A stretch of DNA of 64,000 bases, taken from Neobacillus muris (lineage in GTDB: Bacteria > Bacillota > Bacilli > Bacillales > Cytobacillaceae). The DNA is taken from NCBI RefSeq assembly GCF_943193175.1, contig NZ_CALPDF010000001.1:124001-188000 (forward strand), read 5' to 3'. Below are positions 51,187-59,037 of the stretch, piece by piece. Within the stretch, counting starts at the first letter, position 1; the number at the start of each line of letters is the position of its first letter. Under the pieces are notes generated by a model that saw only the letters and a list, made by a program, of their open reading frames with translations, searched no databases and was not told the origin of the DNA. The translations under genes and the position numbers were made by a program.

Positions 51187-51256
51187 AGGACGGCACTCCT
51201 GCTTCACCCAGTTTCAAAAACATGAAACAGGAATAAAGCAGGAAATCCGTCCCCGC
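51187..51256. repeat. Branched palindromic element between DUF456 and murR (repeat family)
   Basis: Three nested complementarities occur: AGGACGG with CCGTCC, CCTGCTTC with AAGCAGG, and GTTTCA with TGAAAC near the loop. It is a long imperfect hairpin with a spacing pattern like the other palindromes. It lies just past the murR stop (minus strand) and may be the operon's 3' end. Confidence 0.6.
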
Positions 51257-51259
51257 GGT

Positions 51260-52108
51260 TCATTTTGGTCTTGGTTTAATCGTATCTCTTAAGATGTCGA
51301 TCATTTCTCTTGTTTCGTCAAGGTGCTTGACGGTTTCTTCGTATGCCTGGGAGGCTACGCACATGAATAAGATGTCAATGACATGAAGCTGGGCAATTCT
51401 TGAGGAGGTCGCCCCACTTCTGAAGGTAGGCTCTCTTGTAGCGGATGTGTATAGTTTGATATCCGCCTGTTCGGTCACTAAGGAAGAGCCATACTTCGTC
51501 AAGCTTATCGTATGGGCACCCTTTTTATTGGCAAGCTCAAGAATTTTAGCCACCTCAAAGGTTTTTCCTGAGAAAGAAATCCCCACCACCACGTCATTTT
51601 TTTTGGCATTCGCCACTAACGTTGCGGCCATGTGGAAATCTGGAAATGCCGTTGCCTTTTTATCAATCCGCAAAAACTTCTGCTGGGCATCCTGGGCAAT
51701 GATACTGGAGGCACCGACGCCAAAAAAGTGAATCGTTTCCGCATTTTGGCACACCTTCACAGCACGTTCCAGCTCTTCATGGTCCAATAGTTCCGCTGTT
51801 TCACGTATCGTTTGGATACTATTGCTCGTCATTTTTTCAATGATGGACACCGCCGATTCGTTTGGCTCGATATCCCGGAATCCGACAGCCCTATTTTTTT
51901 GCAGGTCCCCGGCAATTCGCAGCTTCAGGTCTTGAAAACCTTTTAAGCCAAGCGATTTGCAAAGCCGAATCACAGCAGCGCTGCTAGTGGAGCTCCGCTT
52001 ACCAAGCTCGCTTGCAGTCAAGGAAATGGCCTCCTGCGGATTATCCAATATATACAAGGCTATTTTTTCTTCAGATGGAGGAAGTTTCGAATGCATTTCT
52101 GACAGCAT
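51260..52108 (-). CDS. murR: MurR/RpiR-family transcriptional regulator
   Basis: The 282-residue protein has an N-terminal RpiR-type helix-turn-helix (SASELGKRSSTSSAAVIRLCKSLGLKGFQDLK) and a C-terminal SIS domain (about 120-250, IHFFGVGASSIIAQDAQQKFLRI, then DVVVGISFSGKTFEVAKI). SIS domains of this family bind phosphosugars, and MurR binds MurNAc-6-phosphate. It is the last gene of the murein-sugar operon, matching the usual murQ-murR association. AGGAGG lies eight bases before the ATG at 52108; the longer in-frame starts are rejected. It most likely represses the whole cluster. Confidence 0.88.
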   Translation of the reverse strand: MLSEMHSKLPPSEEKIALYILDNPQEAISLTASELGKRSSTSSAAVIRLCKSLGLKGFQDLKLRIAGDLQKNRAVGFRDIEPNESAVSIIEKMTSNSIQTIRETAELLDHEELERAVKVCQNAETIHFFGVGASSIIAQDAQQKFLRIDKKATAFPDFHMAATLVANAKKNDVVVGISFSGKTFEVAKILELANKKGAHTISLTKYGSSLVTEQADIKLYTSATREPTFRSGATSSRIAQLHVIDILFMCVASQAYEETVKHLDETREMIDILRDTIKPRPK

Positions 52109-52174
52109 TACGAGTCCTCCTGTCATGAATGACATGAGCATCATCTCTCTTTATTGATCTCGTTGTTTTTCTTT

Positions 52175-53122
52175 TTATATGGATTTTTTCATTACATGAA
52201 ATTTGCGTGTGATGTCAAATCCTGTTTTTTTGTAAAGATAGCCGGCAGAGCTTTTTTCTCCTGTCCACAGGAACCAAGCGCCATGCAGCCCTTCGGAACG
52301 CATGTTTTTCAAACACTCATGCAATAAAATTTTCCCTAAACCCTTTCCCTGTTCATCAGGGTCTACCCCAAATGGGCCAAACCGTTCTGGGATGCCTTCA
52401 TACCCTCCATAAATGCAAAAACCAACCAGCTTGCGGCCGTTTCTTGCCACCAAAATGCGCTGCGGCGGCAGGCCCTGCAGCACGCCTTCGCGAATTGCCC
52501 TGCCCCAGTCCGGATTAAATTTATGATTGGCAAATTGGATGACCTCGTATAGGTCCTTATCTTGTGCGGTTGTAAAAGAATATCCTTCTTGTTCGCGCTG
52601 CTTTTTTAATTCGATGGCTGCCTTTGATGGGGCATAGCCAATCAGGCTCCTGTCCATCGCAACAGGCGAATACTGTTTTTCAAATCCCTGGCGCAAAAGA
52701 AAGGCATAACCTTCCGGATAGGTATCTTCATCTATGCCGGGCAAAATATAATTAGGCGCATAGGACGCGAAAAAGACATTTTTTCGGCCTTCTGACGCAA
52801 GGAAATCAATGGCCGCTTTCATTAACGTTTCCCCTACACCGGTCCGGCGGACATCCCGATGGACAAAAAAGAAGGGAATCCAGCCATTTTCCGGTTCTAA
52901 ATCGGTACCGATCATCGGCAGCAATCTTCTTACAGCATACACACAGCCAGCCAATCTGTCATCCTCAAAGGCCAAGCGCATTCCCTGCGGATCAAAGTTC
53001 GCATCCAGCAAAACCAAATTGCGGAATCTAGTGGGCGTAATCGGGTCATGCGGTAGGCTTTCATTCCAAAGCTCGACCACTTTCTGTTCATCCCCAGGCT
53101 CATAATAACGATAGGATATCAC
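52175..53122 (-). CDS. Tandem GNAT-fold N-acetyltransferase
   Basis: The 315-residue protein contains two GNAT units. The first has FFVHRDVRRTGVGETLMKAA (about 85-105). The second has the canonical FGVDPDEQGKGLGKILLHECL (about 255-275), the acetyl-CoA pyrophosphate-binding motif Q/RxxGxG/A. The GTG follows GGAGCG. It sits between namZ and murR in the murein-salvage operon. The presence of a PIG-L-type gene in the same operon suggests that de-N-acetylated sugars or peptides could be substrates; this is inference. No homologue with known substrate is recognised. Confidence 0.8.
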   Translation of the reverse strand: MISYRYYEPGDEQKVVELWNESLPHDPITPTRFRNLVLLDANFDPQGMRLAFEDDRLAGCVYAVRRLLPMIGTDLEPENGWIPFFFVHRDVRRTGVGETLMKAAIDFLASEGRKNVFFASYAPNYILPGIDEDTYPEGYAFLLRQGFEKQYSPVAMDRSLIGYAPSKAAIELKKQREQEGYSFTTAQDKDLYEVIQFANHKFNPDWGRAIREGVLQGLPPQRILVARNGRKLVGFCIYGGYEGIPERFGPFGVDPDEQGKGLGKILLHECLKNMRSEGLHGAWFLWTGEKSSAGYLYKKTGFDITRKFHVMKKSI

Positions 53123-53160
53123 AATTACTCGCTCCTTTTTACGTACTATATTTTAAAAAG

Positions 53161-54312
53161 TTATTTATACAGAAGATACGGGGTACTTCGAGTTTGAAAA
53201 TCCTCGGCTTGTTCCTCACACTGCTCTAAAAAAACCTGTGTTTTCCCTTTCATGATCAAGTCTCTTACTCGATTGGTGCCAGCCAGCAGATCAAAAATGT
53301 AACGCTGCTGTTCGCCAAACTGGATAAAACCTAAATCATCCGGATACATTTCGGCAATGAGTTCCAGCAATGTCAATCCAGTCTTTAAGGAATGAATGGT
53401 CTTCCTGTCGACCACATGAAGCTGCACACCTTCGCAGACAGCATCTTTGTGCTTTTGGTAGGTCGGTACGAACGAAATCGGGCGTGCCAACACACCAGGG
53501 AGCTGCTTATCATTGAACGCCCTTGCTAACCGGTAGCCATCCAGATATGGGGCACCGACATATTCGAACGGGCGGGTTGTGCCTCGTCCTTCTGACAGGT
53601 TCGTTCCTTCCACCAGACAGGTTCCCGGATACAGCGCGGCCATGTCAATTCCTGTCGTATTCGGGGAAGGCGGAATCCAAAACAGCCCTGTTTCATCATA
53701 ATAGAGCTTCCGGCTCCAGCCCTCCATCGGAATGACCGTGAGCTTGCAATTAATCCCAAACTCATGCTTAAACAGGAGCGCCAGTTCCCCCACCGTCAAA
53801 CCATGCCGGTTTGGAATCGGGTACAAGCCCACGAAAGACCGAAACTCTTCCTCCACTAAATTGCCTTCTACCGCTGTTCCGGAAATGGGATTTGGACGGT
53901 CAAGAACGACAAAATGCTTACCGTGTTCTGCACAAGCCTCCATCACATAGGCCATGGTATAAATAAACGTATAATATCTTGCCCCAATGTCCTGCAAATC
54001 AAAGAAAATCACATCAACAGGATCCAGCATTTCCTTGCTGGGCTTCTTGGAAGCGCCATATAAACTATACACCGGAACGTTCGTATAGGGATCTACAAAC
54101 GTCTCCACCTTTTCGCCCTCTTTGGCACTGGCGCGGATTCCATGCTCCGGGCCATAAAGGGCTGCTAAATGAAGATCTGGATGCTCGTGAAACAGGTCAA
54201 TCGCCGGGATCAGCCGATGATTGACCCCAGTCATGTTCGTGACAAGACCGATTCTTTCCCCTTTAAACTTTGAAAGATCTTTTTCAAAAAAAACATCAAG
54301 GCCTATTTTCAA
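53161..54312 (-). CDS. namZ: Exo-beta-N-acetylmuramidase NamZ (DUF1343), no signal peptide
   Basis: About 383 residues belong to the DUF1343/YbbC family, now named NamZ. It releases MurNAc from the non-reducing end of murein fragments. Visible family stretches are YGPEHGIRASAKEGE (about 55), VDVIFFDLQDIGARYYTFIYTM (about 90), DRPNPISG (about 133) and TNLSEGRGTTRPFE (about 240). The TTG at 54312 follows GGGAGG; the encoded N-terminus MKIGLDVFFEKDLS is hydrophilic. The B. subtilis enzyme as I recall it is secreted, so the lack of a signal here implies a cytoplasmic enzyme. It is cotranscribed with the importer. Confidence 0.88.
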   Translation of the reverse strand: MKIGLDVFFEKDLSKFKGERIGLVTNMTGVNHRLIPAIDLFHEHPDLHLAALYGPEHGIRASAKEGEKVETFVDPYTNVPVYSLYGASKKPSKEMLDPVDVIFFDLQDIGARYYTFIYTMAYVMEACAEHGKHFVVLDRPNPISGTAVEGNLVEEEFRSFVGLYPIPNRHGLTVGELALLFKHEFGINCKLTVIPMEGWSRKLYYDETGLFWIPPSPNTTGIDMAALYPGTCLVEGTNLSEGRGTTRPFEYVGAPYLDGYRLARAFNDKQLPGVLARPISFVPTYQKHKDAVCEGVQLHVVDRKTIHSLKTGLTLLELIAEMYPDDLGFIQFGEQQRYIFDLLAGTNRVRDLIMKGKTQVFLEQCEEQAEDFQTRSTPYLLYK

Positions 54313-54337
54313 TTCGATTCCTCCCTTCCAAGACATT

Positions 54338-54361
54338 AAAAAGAGAGAGAAAAACTCTCTC
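54338..54361 (-). terminator. Intra-operon terminator between the second permease and namZ
   Basis: On the minus strand GAGAGAG-TTTTT-CTCTCTC followed by TTTTTAAT forms a perfect 7-bp hairpin with a T-tail immediately after the permease stop. Partial termination would let the importer genes be expressed above namZ, the GNAT and murR. Confidence 0.75.
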
Positions 54362-55317
54362 TATTCTTTCACGCCGCCCAATGTCAAGCCTTTGACGAAA
54401 TGACGCTGGAATAAGACGAAGACAATAATCATTGGAACAGAAGCAATGGCTGCCCCGCTCATCAACAATTTAAAGCTTGCCAGGTTCGCATCCTGCAACG
54501 ATTTCAAGCCTACTGGCAGCGTATAAAGGTCCGCATCATTCAAAACGATGATCGGCCATAGGAACGAATTCCAAACGTTCATAAAGGTGAAAATGCCAAG
54601 CGCGGCCAAACCGGGCCTTGCCAAAGGCAAAACAATTTGCCAGAAGGTCTTCCACTCGCCAGCACCGTCAATTCTGGCAGCATCCAACAGTTCATCTGGA
54701 ATGGAATACATAAACTGTCTCATGAGGAATACCCCGAAGACCATCGAAAGGTCTGGGAAGATCAGTGCCCAATGAGTATCCATAATCCCCAAATTTTTCA
54801 CCATCATGAACATGGGAACCAGGGTCACCTGTCCGGGAATCATCATCGTTCCCACTATACAGTAAAAGATTAAATTTCTCCCCGGGAACTGTTTCTTGGC
54901 GAGTACATACCCCGCCATCGAGTCGAATAACAAGATCCCCACCGTCACTATAACGGCGATATAAATACTATTTAAAAACCACCGGCCAATATTGTTTTTG
55001 GTAAACAATGTCGTAAATCCGGAAAAACTGTCTGTCACAATCTCATGCATGACTTCCCTATGATAAGCTGCATCCTTGTCATCGCCAGCCTTTTCAGCAT
55101 CACGCGCCTTGCCCCAGTGCTCGAAATACTCCGGGATCCCCATCGGATACATTTTCGGTGGATTGGAGTCCACGTACGAAACGGAACGCTCTAAGTCTTC
55201 ATCCTGATAGCTGCTTAATTGCAAGGATGTGCTGAATACCCAATACAATGGCAAGAGGGAAACGATCGAAAAGACGATCAACAGCGCATAGATGATGGTT
55301 TTGTTTAATTTTGGCAT
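54361..55317 (-). CDS. CUT1-type ABC sugar importer, inner-membrane permease (MalG-like)
   Basis: The 318-residue permease has six TM segments and the EAA loop (DAARIDGAGEWKTFWQIVLPLARPGLAAL, about 210-238), the site that contacts the ATPase. The periplasmic-side region between TM1 and TM2 is enlarged (about residues 32-105, with an acidic patch) compared with MalG. It follows its partner permease closely. Together with the lipoprotein and first permease it makes a CUT1 importer. No ATPase gene is in the cluster. Confidence 0.9.
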   Translation of the reverse strand: MPKLNKTIIYALLIVFSIVSLLPLYWVFSTSLQLSSYQDEDLERSVSYVDSNPPKMYPMGIPEYFEHWGKARDAEKAGDDKDAAYHREVMHEIVTDSFSGFTTLFTKNNIGRWFLNSIYIAVIVTVGILLFDSMAGYVLAKKQFPGRNLIFYCIVGTMMIPGQVTLVPMFMMVKNLGIMDTHWALIFPDLSMVFGVFLMRQFMYSIPDELLDAARIDGAGEWKTFWQIVLPLARPGLAALGIFTFMNVWNSFLWPIIVLNDADLYTLPVGLKSLQDANLASFKLLMSGAAIASVPMIIVFVLFQRHFVKGLTLGGVKE

Positions 55318-55328
55318 CTTGTTTCCCC

Positions 55329-56258
55329 CTAGTCATCATACCGAAGTACGCGGAATTGAATAATCGAAAAGATTAAAATAATAAAGAATAAAACGATCGA
55401 TTGTGCCGACGCATAGCCAAACTCGAAATCACGGAAACCTGTCTTATAAATGAGATGGACAAGTGTTTCTGTCGACGTGCCTGGACCGCCGCCGGTCATC
55501 ATGATAATCTGTGTAAATACTTGGAAGGAACCAATCGTGCTTAATAAAACTAAATAGAGTGTCGTAGGCTTGAGTAATGGGATGGTGATATGAAGCCATT
55601 TTTGAAAGCCATTGGCCCCGTCAATCGTGGCTGCTTCATATAGCGAGTTCGAGATTGACCCCATCGCGGCCAAGTATAATATAATCCCCACTCCAAATGG
55701 AATTAAACATTGCATGATAATCAGCGACCAAAGCGCAGTTGAGGTTTGTCCTAACCAGTTAACTGGATCCATGCCAAACCAGCCCAGGACATAGTTGAAT
55801 AATCCAAAATCATAGTTATACATCCAGCGCCAAACCATCGCCACAATAACCATGGAGGTGACGGTCGGCAGATAAAAGGCTCCCCGGAAGAAGCTTTGTG
55901 ACCATTTTCCAAGCGGATGAATGAGAGAGGCAATAATGAGTGCACTGATTACATTAAAAGGTACCGTCACTAAGGTAAAGACAAACGTATTCTTTAACGC
56001 ATCGTAAAAGGCACTGCTTTGAAAGACTTTCACATAGTTATCAAAGCCGGCCCATTCACTCCCAAAAATTTTATATTCCTGGAAGGATAATACGAATGCC
56101 CATACCACTGGTATCGCAATAAATGCTACAAACAGGATTAATTTTGGAAGCAGGAATAGGTAGGCGGAATAATTCTTTTTGATTTGGGTAAATAATGAAG
56201 TTTTTTTGGCAAAATCAACTGGATTGGCTGCATTGGCCGCATGTTGAACGGGTTTCAA
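55329..56258 (-). CDS. CUT1-type ABC sugar importer, inner-membrane permease (MalF-like)
   Basis: The 309-residue permease has six TM segments and the EAA motif (YEAATIDGANGFQKWLHITIPLLKPTT, about 220-246). It has no large periplasmic P2 domain, as usual in Gram-positive bacteria. The start is TTG behind GGGGGAG. It is downstream of the substrate-binding lipoprotein with a stem-loop between, and 11 bases upstream of the second permease. It should form the heterodimeric channel. Confidence 0.9.
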   Translation of the reverse strand: MKPVQHAANAANPVDFAKKTSLFTQIKKNYSAYLFLLPKLILFVAFIAIPVVWAFVLSFQEYKIFGSEWAGFDNYVKVFQSSAFYDALKNTFVFTLVTVPFNVISALIIASLIHPLGKWSQSFFRGAFYLPTVTSMVIVAMVWRWMYNYDFGLFNYVLGWFGMDPVNWLGQTSTALWSLIIMQCLIPFGVGIILYLAAMGSISNSLYEAATIDGANGFQKWLHITIPLLKPTTLYLVLLSTIGSFQVFTQIIMMTGGGPGTSTETLVHLIYKTGFRDFEFGYASAQSIVLFFIILIFSIIQFRVLRYDD

Positions 56259-56284
56259 ATTAACTCCCCCTATCTTGATTGAAA

Positions 56285-56320
56285 CCTGGCAAGCCCCACA
56301 CTTCTTTAGGGCCTGCCAAG
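56285..56320 (-). repeat. Stem-loop between the solute-binding protein and permease genes
   Basis: CCTGGCAAGCCCC (56285-56297) and GGGCCTGCCAAG (56309-56320) form a stable stem with a G-U pair. No T-run follows, so it is more likely a 3' stabiliser or processing site that raises lipoprotein mRNA relative to the permeases, as in malE-malF type operons. Confidence 0.6.
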
Positions 56321-56331
56321 CTAATTGCTGC

Positions 56332-57660
56332 TTATTTCAGCAGCTCATCCACTTTCGTTTTCGCATCGTCCATGGCTTGTTTGGCTGTCTTTTCACCATT
56401 GAATACGAGTTGAAGCTCGGTTTGAATCGCTTCATCAATTTTTTTCCATTCTGGATGGCGTGGAAGCATCACAGCTTGTTCAGACATTTCCATCGCGCGT
56501 GCCATTTGTGGATTGTCTTTATATGGATCTTTTTCCGCTGTGCTGATTCGTGCTGGGAATGTACCATATTCTGTTGCCATTGTGAATTGCTCATCCGTTG
56601 TATTGATAAACTTCATGAATTCGCCAACCATTTTCTTCTTGCCGGCATCTTCCTGGTGGAACATCGTCCATCCGCCTACACCGCCGATTGTGACTGGTTT
56701 GCCGGATTTACCTGTTGGATAGTTAGCAACCGTGAAATTGGTTGGATATTTGCCTTGTGCTGAACTGATCGCCCATGTTGCCCATGGCTGCATAGCAACG
56801 GTTCTTTGTTCCGCATTGGCCCATGCTTGGAACGTGCCGCCAACATCTGCTCCGCCTGAGGATTCAGGAGAAACCTTGTCTTTTAATTTCAAATCAGCCA
56901 AGCGTTGAATTGCGTTAACTGCTTTAGGATCATTAAAGGTAAATTTCGTCATATCTTTATTTAACGGAGCTCCGCCATCAATATAGAAGAATGGCCATGC
57001 TTCATAGTAGCCCGGCAGAATGTAAGTGGAAAAGCCGTATACATCTGTTTTGCCATCGCCATCACGGTCAAAGGTCAATTTCTCTGCTGTATCAAGGAAT
57101 TCATCCCAAGTCCACTCGCCATTTTTTGGCGGTTCCACGCCGCGCTCTTTGAACAAATCAAGATTCAGCAGCATCGTATGAACGGTCATGGAGTTTGGAA
57201 TGCCGTATAGCTTGCCATCATAGGTGTAGGCATCAAGAGCATTCGGATAGAAATCCTTTAATTCATCTTTTGTATAAAGATCATCAACCGATTCGAGAAC
57301 GCCTTGATCAATTTGGTCGATGCTGACCGCACTGCCGCTAATGTCTACTGGCGCAATATCAGGCCAGGACTTTCCAGCAATCGAGACACCTAGTTTGTTC
57401 GGAAGTTCGGCCCATGGAACTTGAACAAGCTCCACTTTCACTCCTTTATGTTCTGCTTCGAATTCCTTGATTTTTTCTTCCATCCAGTGGTATTTATTAT
57501 CTTTGTCATCCGGCCAGCGCGGACCATCCCAAACGGTAATCGTGCCCGTCCAATCTTTGCCGCTGTCCGTTTCTTTTGAAGCTTCTTTGTCACTACTGCA
57601 TGCTGCTAATGTCCCAACAGACAACATACCCGCAAGAAAAAGGCTAAGCATTTTCTTCAT
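56332..57660 (-). CDS. Sugar-binding lipoprotein of the CUT1 ABC importer
   Basis: The protein of 442 residues begins MKKMLSLFLAGMLSVGTLAAC, a lipoprotein signal with lipobox LAAC. The mature part has the type-D (MalE) fold: ITVWDGPRWPDD, then VELVQVPWAELPNKL, and a C-terminal helix-rich lobe. Trp and Asp residues typical of sugar sites are present (VQVPWAELP, AQGKYPTNF). The ATG at 57660 is preceded by AAGGGGG. In this operon the ligand is most likely a muropeptide or MurNAc/GlcNAc disaccharide; no direct sequence evidence exists for that. Confidence 0.9.
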   Translation of the reverse strand: MKKMLSLFLAGMLSVGTLAACSSDKEASKETDSGKDWTGTITVWDGPRWPDDKDNKYHWMEEKIKEFEAEHKGVKVELVQVPWAELPNKLGVSIAGKSWPDIAPVDISGSAVSIDQIDQGVLESVDDLYTKDELKDFYPNALDAYTYDGKLYGIPNSMTVHTMLLNLDLFKERGVEPPKNGEWTWDEFLDTAEKLTFDRDGDGKTDVYGFSTYILPGYYEAWPFFYIDGGAPLNKDMTKFTFNDPKAVNAIQRLADLKLKDKVSPESSGGADVGGTFQAWANAEQRTVAMQPWATWAISSAQGKYPTNFTVANYPTGKSGKPVTIGGVGGWTMFHQEDAGKKKMVGEFMKFINTTDEQFTMATEYGTFPARISTAEKDPYKDNPQMARAMEMSEQAVMLPRHPEWKKIDEAIQTELQLVFNGEKTAKQAMDDAKTKVDELLK

Positions 57661-57774
57661 TGAATTTTCCCCCTTAATCACAATTGAAAAAAATTGGTTC
57701 GCATTTTATTACAGAGCAACACATCGCCGTTTTAGCTCCGGCCCTCGCCTCCTTTCCGTATCCCAGCTGCGCTG

Positions 57775-58941
57775 CTACCAGGCGATTTTCCCCATGATGA
57801 CTGGTTTTTTCGCTCCTGTAGCAGCCGGCAGATTATTGGTGCGTTTCATTAAACATTGGTGCCCCAGCAGGGCAAACACGGCTGCTTCCTTCGCATCTCC
57901 CGGAATTCCAAGATCATCCGTGCTGCCTATTCTTATAGAATCGGGCAAGTGGCTTGTTAACCGGTTCATTAAAGTACGGTTATGCCACCCCCCGCCGCTT
58001 ACAAATACTTCTTTAATCTGATGACTTTCTATTAATCTTACAATATCGGAACTAAGCGTCCGCGCCGTTAGCTCCGTGATTGTGGCCAGCTTATCGGCAG
58101 CCGAGAGGCTTGATGCTTCCCATAATGTTCGGGCATATTTGATTCCAAACAATTCCCTGCCCGTGCTTTTAGGCGGGGGCTGCTTGTAATGATCATGGGT
58201 GAGCAGCTCCAAGAGCCATTTTTCATCCACTTTTCCGCTAGCCGCGATGGCGCCATTTTCATCGAAGGTTTGCTTTCCATTCGTTGCCCAGCCGGCAAAG
58301 GCATCGATGATCATATTGCCTGGTCCCGTATCAAACGCCAGGACGGACCTCCCGCTGTTTTCTGGAGGTAAAACGGTGATATTGGCGATACCGCCAATGT
58401 TGACGAGAACACGCCCAAATTCTTTTTTCCGAAATAACAGATGATCGGCATAAGGGACCAATGGAGCCCCCTGTCCGCCCACGGCCATGTCCCTCGTCCT
58501 GAAGTCGCCAACGGTCATGACACCAGTGCGTTCGGCGATCACGCTAATGTCGCCGATCTGCAGTGTGGAAGTTACGGGAAATCCCGCGATTTTCACCTGT
58601 TCGGGCTGATGGAAAATCGTTTGGCCATGGGAACTGATCAGATCGATCTCATCCATCGGCCGGTTTGCCTCCGCAGCGACTTTTTTTGCTGCACCTGCAA
58701 ATTGCTCGCCAAGCAGCATGTTCATGGCTGATATATCTTCGATTCTAGCTTGGTTTGGGTCGCACAGACTTAAGATCTTGTCCCTCAGCCCTACTGTAAA
58801 CGGCAGTGTGGCAAAATGCAGCAGCTTCAGTTGAATGCCATCGGTATCCTCCTTAATGGATACCAATGCAGCATCAATCCCATCTAGGGAAGTTCCCGAC
58901 ATCAGCCCGATAACCAGTTTTTCACCTTGATTCTTTTCCAC
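57775..58941 (-). CDS. anmK: Anhydro-N-acetylmuramic acid kinase AnmK
   Basis: The 388-residue protein is an ASKHA-fold sugar kinase with IGLMSGTSLDGIDAAL (phosphate-1, about 10), the Asp and Gly-rich VGDFRTRDMAVGGQGAPLVPYADHLLF (about 145) and LVNIGGIANITVL plus FDTGPGNMIIDAF. These are the AnmK motifs. AnmK cleaves the anhydro ring and phosphorylates 1,6-anhMurNAc to MurNAc-6-phosphate, the MurQ substrate. Gram-positive bacteria make little anhMurNAc, so its role here is of interest. The start is GTG, eight bases after GGAGG. Confidence 0.93.
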   Translation of the reverse strand: MEKNQGEKLVIGLMSGTSLDGIDAALVSIKEDTDGIQLKLLHFATLPFTVGLRDKILSLCDPNQARIEDISAMNMLLGEQFAGAAKKVAAEANRPMDEIDLISSHGQTIFHQPEQVKIAGFPVTSTLQIGDISVIAERTGVMTVGDFRTRDMAVGGQGAPLVPYADHLLFRKKEFGRVLVNIGGIANITVLPPENSGRSVLAFDTGPGNMIIDAFAGWATNGKQTFDENGAIAASGKVDEKWLLELLTHDHYKQPPPKSTGRELFGIKYARTLWEASSLSAADKLATITELTARTLSSDIVRLIESHQIKEVFVSGGGWHNRTLMNRLTSHLPDSIRIGSTDDLGIPGDAKEAAVFALLGHQCLMKRTNNLPAATGAKKPVIMGKIAW

Positions 58942-59037
58942 ATTCCTGACCTCCCTTCGGCATTTTTTGATATTACCCGAAGTTTCCCGTCAATTATTCC
59001 CTAGGAAATGACATTATTTTCTAATATTCAAAAAATT

